A stretch of 64,000 nucleotides of DNA, from contig JAFGMO010000028.1 in assembly GCA_016927475.1 (NCBI GenBank), positions 123,096 through 187,095 of the forward strand. Reading direction: 5' to 3'. Position numbers and translations under genes: made by a program. This document shows, piece by piece, positions 20,918 to 31,249 of this stretch (position 1 is the first letter of the stretch; each line of letters starts with the position of its first letter). The DNA comes from Candidatus Aminicenantota bacterium. GTDB taxonomy: Bacteria > Acidobacteriota > Aminicenantia > Aminicenantales > Aminicenantaceae. Below the pieces are notes generated by a model. That model did not search any database. It saw only the letters and a list, made by a program, of their open reading frames with translations, and had not been told where the DNA came from.

Positions 20918-21185
20918 TCCCTGTATTTTCCTCGTCTGTCACTCGAAAAACAACATCATGCTCCCGAACCGGGCTCTCCACCTTAAAGGCAAATTCCTGC
21001 CCTGCTTTCACTTCCGATACCGGTTCATGCTCTATCTGCATGGATGACACATTCTGATAAAAATCCGTTGTGTGGCCTTTGATATGCAAGGTATCCCCGG
21101 TATGCAGCCTGCCTTCCTTCATTTCCATAACGGCAACGCTGATCTTGGCAAAATAGTGGGTGACGATTCCAATTCTCTCCTCCAT
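20910..21185 (-). CDS. Small translation-elongation-factor-like beta-barrel protein
   Basis: [53 protein letters not shown]-Tu domain-2-like; overlaps the next gene by 8 bp. Confidence 0.75.
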   Translation of the reverse strand: MEERIGIVTHYFAKISVAVMEMKEGRLHTGDTLHIKGHTTDFYQNVSSMQIEHEPVSEVKAGQEFAFKVESPVREHDVVFRVTDEENTGIE

Positions 21186-21290
21186 CTCATTTCCTCCCTA
21201 ATTGATAATCTTTACCAAAATTTAAAATCAAAAGCAAGGATACTTGGAGTTCTCCCAATTTTTAAAGTTTTCATTGGAAAGTCAGAGGCA

Positions 21291-23828
21291 TCACATATAG
21301 TCCAGCTTCAAATTTTCCACCTTATCAAACTGCAAATAAAAGTATATATCCTTTGTATAAGGAAAGATTTTTTCCTTCATCACTTTAAAATATTCCTCAG
21401 GGGTCGGCAATTTTCCCAATACGGCCGTCACGGCCGCCAACTCCGCCGAACCAAGATATACCCTTGCTCCGTCGCCCATACGATTGTCAAAGTTACGCGT
21501 TGATGTCGAAAAAATCGTTGCTTTCGGATGTACCCGCGCTTGATTCCCCATACATAATGAACAACCTGGGATTTCCGTTCGGGCCCCTACCTCGGCAAAT
21601 GCCGTATAAACTCCCTCCCGTAAAAGCTGGGCCCTATCCATCTTGGTCGGAGGGGTAAGCCAGACTTTGGTGTCCAAATAACCCGCTCCCTGGAAAATTC
21701 TGGCCGCGGCCCGAAAATGACCGATATTTTCCATGCAGGATCCGATGAAGACCTCGTCGATCTTATCTCCGGCGACCTCAGAAAGAAGCTTTACATCGTC
21801 CGGATCATTGGGACAAGCGACAACAGGCTCTTCAATTTTAGAAAGATCTATCTCTAAAACCGCGGAAAACTCCGCGTTCTCATCCCTTTGCAAAAGAACA
21901 GGATTTTTCAGCCATTTTTCACAGGCTTCAATCCTTCTTTCGAGTGTTTCCGCTGACTGATATCCGTCTTCGATAAGTTTTTTCATCAATGCGATATTAC
22001 TCCGCAAATAATCGCTGACGGATTCCTTTGAAAGGACAATGGTTCCTCCCGCAGCCGATCTCTCCGCCGTGGCATCGGTCAACTCGAAGGCCTGTTCGAC
22101 TGTAAGTCCGGGAAGACCTTCCATTTCGATCAGCCGGCCGTTAAAAACATTTTTTTTGTTTTGTTTGGCAACTGTTAGTAATCCTTCTTGAATCGCCATA
22201 TAGGGGATAGCATTGACAACATCACGAATGGTGATGCCGGGCTTTATTTTTCCCTTAAACCTGACCAGCACGGATTCCGGCATGTCCAGAGGCATAAATC
22301 CCAGGGCTCCGGCAAAAGCAACCAGTCCCGATCCGGCGGGAAAACTCAACCCGATGGGAAATCGGGTATGAGAATCCCCCCCAGTCCCCAGAGTATCAGG
22401 AAGGATAAGCCGGTTGATCCAGGAATGGATGATTCCGTCGCCCGGTCGCAGAGAAACACCCTTCCTTTCTTCAACAAACCGGGCCAACCAATGATGCATA
22501 TCAACATCGGTCGGTTTGGGATAAGCAGCCGTATGGCAAAAAGACTGCATAAAAAGCTCTGTTTGAAATTCAAGGCAGGCCAGTTCTTTTAGCTCATCCG
22601 CCGTCATAGGCCCGGTCGTATCTTGAGAGCCCACGGTCGTCATTTTCGGCTCACAGGCTGAACCGGGAAGAATCCCATCCACACCACAGGCCTTTCCCAC
22701 GATTTTTTGAGCCAGGGAATATCCCTGTCCGGGCTTAGGAACAGGATTTTTTATCTCTGTAAAAATATCTGCGGGAGGTTTTTCCAAATCCGCTCTGGCT
22801 CTATCCGTCAGATTTCTTCCGATAATCAAGTTTAGTCTGCCGCCTGCTCTGTACTCGTCCTTGATCGTCAATGGATTCAGTTTGAACGTTGCCAGGGTTT
22901 TTCCCGACTCATCCTTAATCAAACCCTGAACGGCATCAATGATGATAACATCACCGGATTTGATCCGAGAGACATCACACATGATCGGCCATCCCCCTGA
23001 ATCTTCCCAAGTATTGAAGAAAATGGGTGCAATCAACCCGGCCAGCACAATTCCCCCCCGCCTTTTGTTCGGTACAAAAGGGATATCTTCACCGATATGC
23101 CACATCAATGAATTTGTCGCGGATTTTCTTGAAGATCCCGTCCCCACAACATCCCCGACAAAGGCAACCTTAAATCCCTGTTCACGATATGTTTTAATGG
23201 TTTTTATCCCCTCCGGGAATCGCTGCTCTCCCATAGAAAGAGCATGAAGAGGGATATCAGGACGGCTCCAGGCATGTTTTGCCGGGGACAAGTCATCCGT
23301 ATTGATCTCACCATCGATTTTATATACTTTTAGCGTAACTTCGTTTGGAAACTCCGGCCTCGACAAGAACCATTCCCCTTCAACCCAAGACTGAAGGATT
23401 TCCTCGGCATACCGGTTTTCCGAGGCCATTTTTTTTATTGTGTCATAAGCGCTGTATACAAGTATGGTCTTTTTCAGTGCTTCAGCGGCATCAGAGGCAA
23501 ATTCCTTTGAAGTCAAAAGCTCAATCAGAGGATCGATATTGTATCCTCCCAGCATTGTCCCCAGGAGGGAAACGGCCTCCTTCCGGCTAAGCATTGGGGA
23601 TTTTTTTTTCCTTGAAGCTAAATCAGCCAGCCATGAAGCTTTTACCTTAGCCGCTGGATCAACACCCGGAGCTGTTCTGTTTTTCAAAAGATACAGATAT
23701 GTCTCCGCTTCTTTTCCTTTGGATTTCTCCAACCGGCGGCAGACTTCCGATATTTGCTCGGTGTTTAGAGGAAGGGGAGGAATGCCCTGACTGTGCCGCT
23801 CCTTCTCATGTTTAAAATAGTATTCCAT
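21291..23828 (-). CDS. acnB: Bifunctional aconitate hydratase 2 / 2-methylisocitrate dehydratase
   Basis: 845 aa; N-terminal helical domain, QDTTGPMTADELKEL, IGSCMENIGHFRAAA, PGCSLCMGNQ. Confidence 0.95.
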   Translation of the reverse strand: MEYYFKHEKERHSQGIPPLPLNTEQISEVCRRLEKSKGKEAETYLYLLKNRTAPGVDPAAKVKASWLADLASRKKKSPMLSRKEAVSLLGTMLGGYNIDPLIELLTSKEFASDAAEALKKTILVYSAYDTIKKMASENRYAEEILQSWVEGEWFLSRPEFPNEVTLKVYKIDGEINTDDLSPAKHAWSRPDIPLHALSMGEQRFPEGIKTIKTYREQGFKVAFVGDVVGTGSSRKSATNSLMWHIGEDIPFVPNKRRGGIVLAGLIAPIFFNTWEDSGGWPIMCDVSRIKSGDVIIIDAVQGLIKDESGKTLATFKLNPLTIKDEYRAGGRLNLIIGRNLTDRARADLEKPPADIFTEIKNPVPKPGQGYSLAQKIVGKACGVDGILPGSACEPKMTTVGSQDTTGPMTADELKELACLEFQTELFMQSFCHTAAYPKPTDVDMHHWLARFVEERKGVSLRPGDGIIHSWINRLILPDTLGTGGDSHTRFPIGLSFPAGSGLVAFAGALGFMPLDMPESVLVRFKGKIKPGITIRDVVNAIPYMAIQEGLLTVAKQNKKNVFNGRLIEMEGLPGLTVEQAFELTDATAERSAAGGTIVLSKESVSDYLRSNIALMKKLIEDGYQSAETLERRIEACEKWLKNPVLLQRDENAEFSAVLEIDLSKIEEPVVACPNDPDDVKLLSEVAGDKIDEVFIGSCMENIGHFRAAARIFQGAGYLDTKVWLTPPTKMDRAQLLREGVYTAFAEVGARTEIPGCSLCMGNQARVHPKATIFSTSTRNFDNRMGDGARVYLGSAELAAVTAVLGKLPTPEEYFKVMKEKIFPYTKDIYFYLQFDKVENLKLDYM

Positions 23829-23933
23829 CTTATTAATACTCCTTAATATTCCTTATCTATTAAACCGATATGTTTATTTCCAAGGTTTATTAAAACAGGT
23901 ATCACCCCTGGACTTTTCACGGATAGGCTCAGG

Positions 23934-25451
23934 CTACTCAACTTTGAAAATGGAATAACTGACTATGGGAATTCGCTCTTCCTGAACCAGAACAAGTTCT
24001 CCGAAATAAATTCCCGGATCCGGTATTCGAGACCATCGTCCAGAAAGATGCATTTCTCCATCCCCCTCTTCAGCTTGGATAGGGACCTGATAAAGAATAG
24101 TTCCGGACAGGCTGATTACTTTAAAAATACCTCGGCTTCCCTCCCCTATTTTCACGCTGCCAACCAAATCTGCGTTAAACTCCAGATAAGGAACTGATGG
24201 TAAAGACTCTCTTTTTTCTTCAGCCTCAGGCGTCGCTGGTGCCGGAATGCCGACGTAAACCACCAACCGGTCGCTCAAGGAAACCAAATCGTATTTTTGT
24301 TCACGCATAAAATCCACAACAACCCTGGTAATTTTTTCAGGTGAAATCTTGAATTGAGACGTCCGTATTTTAAGGACCTCGCTGGTATATAATTCAAGTG
24401 TTTTGGAAGGTAAATCGTTCAATACACCTTTAATGTCCAAAACAAGACGGTAAGGATCATCCAATTCAAACGGGTCAAAAGAAAGCCTGCCGTCGGCAAT
24501 AAGTGAAATCACTGTTCCTTTTTTCCTTCTTTCCATCTCGATAGCCTTCAGGGATGATGCTGCTTGCATCGATATCGGAGAAGTAACTTTCCGGGAATCT
24601 TTTTGGCCTGAGGGATATACGACTTTGACTTGAAAATTTTTTATTCTTTTTTTTGGAAATATGTATAAAGACTTCTCTATTCCCATATCCATATCCCCAG
24701 TACCCTCAATTTCCGCTCTGACGACAAAATTTCCTGCTTGCAATCCAGTCCCCAGAGTTTTCTTTACAATACCAAAAGAGGACTTCAATATGGGTGCCCG
24801 CCCTGGATTTAAGGGGCAGGAAAAAAGCTGATTTTTATCCTCATCGAAAAGCCGTAATATTCCTTGGGGCCTGATATGTAAGAGCCCCTTATTTCTAAAC
24901 ACAAGCGTACAAGCGACGGAGTCCTGCTGATCATATTGTTTCACATAAAATCCCGATATTTCTGCGTTTTTTTCCGTCACATCCGGGGGAGACGCAAAAA
25001 AAGGAATCAAAACCGGACCGGGTTTGAATATCCCTTCGAAAGCCGGCTCTCCTTCTTCCGGAAAAGGAGAAAAAACAATTTTTCCCGAAACCTCCTCATC
25101 CATTCCTGGGGGCATTCTGAACTGAAACCGGTAAATGCGATCTTCCTGAGGACCGAGCGAAAAAATCACAGGATCGGACGTGACATTATTTGAAAAAACC
25201 GAATCATCATTACTGTTATCAACAGGGTTTCCCATCGGATCCAGAAACAGGCTGGAAAATGTTACCTTGATCGCAAGCCTTTGATTGAAAACATTTTTCA
25301 CCTTAATAAGACCGTTATATGTCCCACCGGGAACAACGACAACCTGAAATTTCACCGGAGAAATCAAAAGGGACGCGGATGAAAAAATAAAAACATAAAT
25401 AATACCTAACAATAAACAGGCCAGTTTTTTATACGGCTTTTTGCTTCTCAT
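23934..25451 (-). CDS. Secreted protein with chaperone-like Ig domain and AMIN-like domain
   Basis: N-terminal hydrophobic segment, PVKFQVVVVPGGTYNGLIKVKN, then DDPYRLVLDIKGVLNDLPSKTLELYTSEVLKIRTSQFKISPEKITRVVVDF (AMIN-like). Confidence 0.6.
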   Translation of the reverse strand: MRSKKPYKKLACLLLGIIYVFIFSSASLLISPVKFQVVVVPGGTYNGLIKVKNVFNQRLAIKVTFSSLFLDPMGNPVDNSNDDSVFSNNVTSDPVIFSLGPQEDRIYRFQFRMPPGMDEEVSGKIVFSPFPEEGEPAFEGIFKPGPVLIPFFASPPDVTEKNAEISGFYVKQYDQQDSVACTLVFRNKGLLHIRPQGILRLFDEDKNQLFSCPLNPGRAPILKSSFGIVKKTLGTGLQAGNFVVRAEIEGTGDMDMGIEKSLYIFPKKRIKNFQVKVVYPSGQKDSRKVTSPISMQAASSLKAIEMERRKKGTVISLIADGRLSFDPFELDDPYRLVLDIKGVLNDLPSKTLELYTSEVLKIRTSQFKISPEKITRVVVDFMREQKYDLVSLSDRLVVYVGIPAPATPEAEEKRESLPSVPYLEFNADLVGSVKIGEGSRGIFKVISLSGTILYQVPIQAEEGDGEMHLSGRWSRIPDPGIYFGELVLVQEERIPIVSYSIFKVE

Positions 25452-25684
25452 AACATCTCTGATCTACCTGCTTCAATCAGGATTTTCAAAAATTATCATA
25501 TTGCCTTATAAAAAACAAGCGGCCTTCTCAATTTCAAAGAAGAGCCAATCTCATCATCGGAAAACATCATCGGAAAAAGTTGATTTTCCTCAAAAAAAAT
25601 TATAATATGGCGTTCCATCTAAATCATCTAGGAAGAGTAAGGCTTTTAATTTCTCTATCCTTTTATCATTAAGGAGGTATCATT

Positions 25685-26611
25685 ATGAGAAAAAAAGTAT
25701 CTGTTATCGGGGCTGGTCACGTTGGCGAAGTTACCGCCTTCAAAATCGCCGAAAAAGAACTGGCTGACGTTGTTCTTCTGGACATCATCGAAGACATGCC
25801 CATCGGAAAAGGACTGGATATGCTCGAAGGCGGACCGGTAGGTAGCTATGACTCAAAAATCACAGGAACTAATACATACGAAGACACCGCCGGATCCGAC
25901 ATAGTCGTTATTACAGCTGGCATCCCCCGAAAACCGGGCATGAGTCGAGATGAACTTGTGGGGACCAATTTCGGAATCGTCAAGAATGTCACGCAGAACG
26001 TCGTGAAGCATTCCCCTGACTGCATGCTCTTGATTGTCTGCAATCCCCTTGATGCCATGGCCTATACGGCCTTCAAAACCAGTGGTTTTCCAAAAAACAG
26101 GGTTTTCGGAATGGCAGGAATTCTGGATACGACACGGTACAGAACTTTTATCGCCTCAGAGATCGGTGTGTCCGTCGACAACATTCAGGCTTTGGTTCTG
26201 GGAGGACACGGCGATACGATGGTTCCCATCGTCCGCTACACCACCATTTCCGGAATTCCTTTGAATCACTTCCTCCCTCAAGATAAAATAGATGCCATCG
26301 TCGAGAGGACGCGTAAGGGCGGCGGAGAAATCGTAAAATATCTCAAGACAGGAAGCGCCTACTATGCTCCTTCTCTGGCTGTTGTTGAAATGGTCGAATC
26401 GATCATCAAAGACAAGAAAAAAATACTTCCCTGCGCAGCATACCTTGAGGGTGAATACGGCATCAATGACCTTTATTTTGGTGTTCCCGTCAAACTGGGC
26501 ACTGGGGGAGTAGAAGAAATCATCACCATAGATTTGAATGATGATGAAAAAAAGGCCATCACAGAATCTGAAGCAGCGGTTAGAATTGTCATCGACCTTC
26601 TCAAATTTTAA
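25685..26611 (+). CDS. mdh: Malate dehydrogenase
   Basis: 308 aa; [51 protein letters not shown]. Confidence 0.95.
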   Translation: MRKKVSVIGAGHVGEVTAFKIAEKELADVVLLDIIEDMPIGKGLDMLEGGPVGSYDSKITGTNTYEDTAGSDIVVITAGIPRKPGMSRDELVGTNFGIVKNVTQNVVKHSPDCMLLIVCNPLDAMAYTAFKTSGFPKNRVFGMAGILDTTRYRTFIASEIGVSVDNIQALVLGGHGDTMVPIVRYTTISGIPLNHFLPQDKIDAIVERTRKGGGEIVKYLKTGSAYYAPSLAVVEMVESIIKDKKKILPCAAYLEGEYGINDLYFGVPVKLGTGGVEEIITIDLNDDEKKAITESEAAVRIVIDLLKF

Positions 26612-26613
26612 AA

Positions 26614-27168
26614 ATGGCTGAGCATCACATTCAGACACCCGTTTCTGATGAGACGATTTCCAAATTAAAAGCCGGTGACAGGGTTTTCATCACCGGATAT
26701 TTGTTCACGGGAAGAGATTCCGCCCACAAAAAATTGATCGAACTGGTTGAACAGGGAAAAGACCTGCCCGTGGACATTAAAGGACAGTTGATCTATTATG
26801 TCGGGCCCACACCGGCCCGGCCGGGAAAACCAATCGGCTCTGCCGGTCCCACCACCAGCTACAGGATGGATTCCTTCGCCCCTGCGCTGCACGCTATGGG
26901 ATTAAAGGGCACCATCGGAAAAGGAGCCAGGAGTGAGGAAGTTAAGAAGTCCCTACAGAAACACAAAGCTGTTTATCTGGCTGCTGTTGGAGGAGCCGGC
27001 GCTTTGATCTCCAGAAGCATTGAAGAAGCGGAAGTTATCGCCTATCCCGAACTCGGACCGGAAGCTATTCGAAGAATAAAGGTCAAAGATTTTCCCTGCA
27101 TCGTCATCAATGATATGTACGGAAATGACCTTTATGAAGAAGGAAAACAAGAGTATCAGCGTCGCTGA
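26614..27168 (+). CDS. Class I fumarate hydratase beta subunit / Fe-S hydro-lyase C-terminal domain
   Basis: KLKAGDRVFITGYLFTGRDSAHKKL, YYVGPTPARPGKPIGSAGPTTSYRMD. Confidence 0.92.
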   Translation: MAEHHIQTPVSDETISKLKAGDRVFITGYLFTGRDSAHKKLIELVEQGKDLPVDIKGQLIYYVGPTPARPGKPIGSAGPTTSYRMDSFAPALHAMGLKGTIGKGARSEEVKKSLQKHKAVYLAAVGGAGALISRSIEEAEVIAYPELGPEAIRRIKVKDFPCIVINDMYGNDLYEEGKQEYQRR

Positions 27169-27231
27169 TCTTTTTCGTCTTTTCAGCCGCGGTAAAGACA
27201 GCGCTTTTATCAGAACATAAGGGAGATTTTT

Positions 27232-28395
27232 ATGAAAATTCATGAATATCAAGCCAAAAAAATTCTCTCGAAATTCGGCGTGGCTATTCCTAAAGGGGAA
27301 ATGGCGGAAAATCCTGCCGATGCTAGAAAAATCGCCGAAAAGATTGGCCCTAAAGTCGTGGTTAAGGCCCAAATACACGCCGGTGGAAGAGGAAAAGGAG
27401 GCGGCGTTAAACTGGCGGATAATCCGGAGCAAGCCGAAAAAATCGCTGCCGAGATAATCGGTAAAATCCTGGTTACCCACCAGACTGGACCGGAGGGAAA
27501 GCTGGTCAGAAAAGTTTTGGTCGAAGAAGCCCTTGACATCAACAGGGAACTCTATATCGGCATTGTCATAGACCGAGCTAAGGAATCCCCGGTGGTAATG
27601 GCTTCGTCCGAAGGAGGAGTCGAGATCGAAAAAGTCGCTTCAGAGACTCCCGAGCTCATTTTCAAAGAATACATCCATCCCGGTATCGGCCTTCAGACTT
27701 TTCAGGCAAGAAAACTGGCCTTCAAACTTGGATTACAAGGAGACACATTCAAAAAAGCCGTCAAATTCATTCGAAGCCTGTATCAAAGCTTTGAAGCCTC
27801 CGACGCTTCTTTGGCCGAAATCAACCCACTTTTGATAACCAAACGGGGTGATGTTCTCGCCCTTGACGCCAAAATGAACTTCGACGATAACGCCCTTCTT
27901 CGTCATCCTGATATTCAAGCTATGAGAGACCTGACCGAAGAAGACCCCCTGGAAGCAGAAGCCGCCAAGTACGATCTCAACTATATCAAGCTCGACGGAA
28001 ACGTCGGCTGCATGGTCAATGGAGCCGGTTTGGCCATGGCCACTATGGACATCATCAAATATTCCGGAAGTATGCCCGCCAACTTCCTGGATGTAGGCGG
28101 CGGTGTTTCCGAGGAAGCTGTAAAAAACGCCTTCAAGATCCTGGTCTCGGACAAAGATGTGGAAGCGGCTCTGATCAATATTTTTGGGGGCATTGTTCGC
28201 TGTGACATGGTCGCCAACGGAATCGTAAATGCTGCAAAAGAGATCGGACTGAATATCCCCATGGTCGTCAGGCTGGAAGGCACCAATGTCGACCTTGGAA
28301 AAAAGATCCTTCAGGACTCCGGTCTCGATTTTTTTCCGGCTTCCAGCATGAAAGAGGCAGCGGAGAAAATCGTCACCCTGACAGCAGGAAAATAA
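27232..28395 (+). CDS. sucC: Succinate-CoA ligase (ADP-forming) beta subunit
   Basis: [53 protein letters not shown]. Confidence 0.97.
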   Translation: MKIHEYQAKKILSKFGVAIPKGEMAENPADARKIAEKIGPKVVVKAQIHAGGRGKGGGVKLADNPEQAEKIAAEIIGKILVTHQTGPEGKLVRKVLVEEALDINRELYIGIVIDRAKESPVVMASSEGGVEIEKVASETPELIFKEYIHPGIGLQTFQARKLAFKLGLQGDTFKKAVKFIRSLYQSFEASDASLAEINPLLITKRGDVLALDAKMNFDDNALLRHPDIQAMRDLTEEDPLEAEAAKYDLNYIKLDGNVGCMVNGAGLAMATMDIIKYSGSMPANFLDVGGGVSEEAVKNAFKILVSDKDVEAALINIFGGIVRCDMVANGIVNAAKEIGLNIPMVVRLEGTNVDLGKKILQDSGLDFFPASSMKEAAEKIVTLTAGK

Positions 28396-28402
28396 GGAGT
28401 GG

Positions 28403-29284
28403 ATGATGAGTATACTGATCAATGAAAAAACGCGGGTAGTGGTCCAAGGGATCACCGGAAGCGAAGGCACTTTCCACACGGAACGCATGATAGAATATGG
28501 AACACATGTCGTTGCCGGTGTCACACCGGGGAAGGGAGGGCAAAAACACCTTAACCTTCCCGTATACAACACGGTTGCGGAAGCCGTTGAAAAAGAGGGA
28601 GCCGACACATCGGCCATATTTGTTCCTCCTTATTTTGCAGCCGATGCCATTATGGAAGCCGCCGAATCGGGAATCGGGCTTGTCGTCTGCATCACTGAAG
28701 GTATTCCGACGTTTGACATGATCAAAGTCAAGCAGTTCTTAAAGGAAAAAAATTGTTACCTTATCGGCCCCAACACTCCGGGTGTTATATCACCTGGAAA
28801 GTGTAAAATCGGCATCATGCCCGGTCATATTCACACTCAGGGTACTGTCGGGATTATTTCCCGCTCCGGCACCTTGACTTATGAAGCCGTAGCTCAGGTC
28901 TCACAGGCAGGGTTTGGTCAATCAACCGCCATTGGAATCGGTGGTGATCCCATTGTAGGACTCAAATTTATTGATTTGCTCAAAATGTTCAATGAAGACG
29001 ATGAAACCGAAGGTGTGATTCTTATCGGTGAGATCGGCGGCAGTGCTGAAGAAGAAGCGGCTGCCTACATAAAGGCCGAATTCAAGAAATCCGCGGCCGG
29101 ATTCATCGCCGGTCAGACTGCTCCTCCAGGACGCCGGATGGGACATGCCGGAGCCATTATCGCCGGAGGAAAAGGAACGGCGGCTGAAAAAATGAAAGCG
29201 CTCAAGGATGCCGGAGTATTTGTAGCGGAAAGCCCGGCGGATATAGGAAACAAAATCAAAGAAGCCCTCCTGCACTATTCATAA
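28403..29284 (+). CDS. sucD: Succinate-CoA ligase alpha subunit
   Basis: [62 protein letters not shown]; stop codon lies inside the repeat at 29269. Confidence 0.97.
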   Translation: MMSILINEKTRVVVQGITGSEGTFHTERMIEYGTHVVAGVTPGKGGQKHLNLPVYNTVAEAVEKEGADTSAIFVPPYFAADAIMEAAESGIGLVVCITEGIPTFDMIKVKQFLKEKNCYLIGPNTPGVISPGKCKIGIMPGHIHTQGTVGIISRSGTLTYEAVAQVSQAGFGQSTAIGIGGDPIVGLKFIDLLKMFNEDDETEGVILIGEIGGSAEEEAAAYIKAEFKKSAAGFIAGQTAPPGRRMGHAGAIIAGGKGTAAEKMKALKDAGVFVAESPADIGNKIKEALLHYS

Positions 29285-29451
29285 ATTTGGCCGGGGGTTG
29301 TGAAGAAAAGAAAAGAACCGGCCAAATTTACCTTCCAGGCGAACCGATCTCACTGCATCTGCTTCGTTGCGACGGACTCGCAGTAAGCAAGTACAGCTTC
29401 GTCCATCGACGCCTCACATCTGCAGCAAGCTTGGCTCGTGAATAGCACAGG
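29269..29451 (-). repeat. Dispersed intergenic repeat, copy C (module 1 with short stem-loop instead of module 2)
   Basis: Reverse orientation; AAATTTGGCCGG (29283-29294) pairs with CCGGCCAAATTT (29318-29329); ends in ggctcgtgaatagcacagg. Confidence 0.85.
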
Positions 29452-29453
29452 AA

Positions 29454-29513
29454 CCTGCACTATTCATAAATTTGGCCGTAACTTATATATATCTACTTTA
29501 TGAATAGCACAGG
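29454..29513. repeat. 60-bp mini-unit of the same repeat family abutting copy C
   Basis: cctgcactattcataaatttggccg...ctttatgaatagcacagg; imperfect terminal inverted repeat. Confidence 0.7.
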
Positions 29514-29530
29514 AATCTGTGCTTTTGATA

Positions 29531-31225
29531 TTAATGCCAGTTTTTATAAGGAACGGTGGGAAATTCTGCTGGTCGAACAACACGGAAAAACGGAAAAAGG
29601 CCGGCCTGTTCAGGTAACAGTTCATAATCCCAATAGCGGATGAGACCGTATAAAGATTGGGGTTCCAGCAGACAAACAATCAGATTTGCTCCTGGTTGAT
29701 CGCAGGGAATATAAAAATCTCCTTTATTCACGACAACTGTTCTTGAATTTTTTTCCACCATGATCTTCTTGGGAGGCAGATAATCATAATCCGCCGGCTC
29801 TATCTCCCCGACCGTGTAAACCTCAACGTCTATTTCCTTGTCATGGGAAAATATCTCGACTCGCAGAACATGATGCAACAGTGTATCAACCACATCCTTC
29901 CGACAGGAAGGAATAATATATCCAAGCGGACGGGATACGGACAGGGTGGGCTCTACAAGGGGAAACCAGTTTTTTTCGGTGACCGTCTCTACCCGGTATT
30001 CGGATGGATAGGGATAAGGTCCTATATCCTGTCGCATGAGCGGTTCCCCCGCCTTTTTGTCCACTTTCAGGACTCCTCGAATCGGTGAAGGAGATCTTTG
30101 AAATTGGTTTATGGTCAATTCCGGATCTTGGGGATTACGAGCATATTTCATCCTGATATGGACCCTATCATCCTCTGAAAAAACGTCGGCCCTTTCCAAA
30201 AGTTCCCGCCGGCATTCATCAACAAGCGACAGAATCTTCTCCCCGTTTTTAGCTACCGCTTCCGAAACGTAACGGATCCCTAAATACTGCCACCGCGTTC
30301 TCTCTTCCAGTGTCTCCAGGTCATGTCGGGAAGCCCCTTCCTGAATGAAGGATATGGTTTCGTATATCCCAAGGCTGTTTCTCCCGTCGTTCAAGTCCGA
30401 AGTACTGTACCTTTTCATCATCGGTCTTCCTTCTGTCTCACGGGAAGTATAGGTCACCCCGGCTGAAGAATCGATTCCCATCGGCTGGGTTATCAAGTAT
30501 TCATGAAAGGAGATTTTGTGTTTTTTCAACTCATTATCTACAGAACCGAGAAGCACCTTTCGTGAGAAATCCTGAAGTTCCATGCTAATATTCGCATTGG
30601 AAACACATCCGATCGAAACCCTGTAATAGTCATCTCCCTTTTCATGAACATCAATCGTTACCTCAGGCATCCAGTGACTGAAAACCCAATGAATGGCCCG
30701 AGATTCCGGCGCTTCCAGCTTGACATGGTCCCGGTTCAGGTCCAAATCCTGTTCATTGTGTCTCTGATCAAAAAAATTGCCATAAGGATTCGCCTGAGGA
30801 ATAACAAGAAAATTGACTTTATCCAGAAGAAGGTTAAGCTCTCCTACTGCCAGATCCCGGATCATCCGTAAAGTGGCTTCTTTGGCCGACTGTTCATTAC
30901 CGTGCTGGGAAGCGATGAAAAAAAACGTCGGTTTCTTCCGGTTCAACTCATCAGGCCGGAAACTTTTTTCACGGTTTATAATGCATAGGTAAATATCCCT
31001 GGATTCGTACTCGCGCGTTTCCTTCGTATGTCCTATTATCTTAACCTTGAGTTCCTCGGATTGATGGTCCAGTTCACTGAGAAATACCGTAATCTCCTCA
31101 TGCTGGCTGTACTTGGTATATCGTGAGATTTCTCCGGGTGTTTTTATTTCTTCAGCCGGCAGAAATTGGAACATAAAAAGAGCGCCTACTAGGATCATAA
31201 AAAAACGTTTATTTCTTAAATACAT
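29531..31225 (-). CDS. M14 family zinc carboxypeptidase-like secreted peptidase
   Basis: TFFFIASQHGNEQSAKEATLRMIRDLA (HxxE-type zinc motif); N-terminal signal-like segment. Confidence 0.85.
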   Translation of the reverse strand: MYLRNKRFFMILVGALFMFQFLPAEEIKTPGEISRYTKYSQHEEITVFLSELDHQSEELKVKIIGHTKETREYESRDIYLCIINREKSFRPDELNRKKPTFFFIASQHGNEQSAKEATLRMIRDLAVGELNLLLDKVNFLVIPQANPYGNFFDQRHNEQDLDLNRDHVKLEAPESRAIHWVFSHWMPEVTIDVHEKGDDYYRVSIGCVSNANISMELQDFSRKVLLGSVDNELKKHKISFHEYLITQPMGIDSSAGVTYTSRETEGRPMMKRYSTSDLNDGRNSLGIYETISFIQEGASRHDLETLEERTRWQYLGIRYVSEAVAKNGEKILSLVDECRRELLERADVFSEDDRVHIRMKYARNPQDPELTINQFQRSPSPIRGVLKVDKKAGEPLMRQDIGPYPYPSEYRVETVTEKNWFPLVEPTLSVSRPLGYIIPSCRKDVVDTLLHHVLRVEIFSHDKEIDVEVYTVGEIEPADYDYLPPKKIMVEKNSRTVVVNKGDFYIPCDQPGANLIVCLLEPQSLYGLIRYWDYELLPEQAGLFPFFRVVRPAEFPTVPYKNWH

Positions 31226-31249
31226 TTTTTCTCCCCTTTTTCCAAAAAT

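Noticed and set aside
27733-28617. 294-aa antisense ORF over sucC/sucD
   Set aside because: Opposite strand of two strongly recognisable genes; composition looks like the reverse complement of coding sequence and no domain is recognisable
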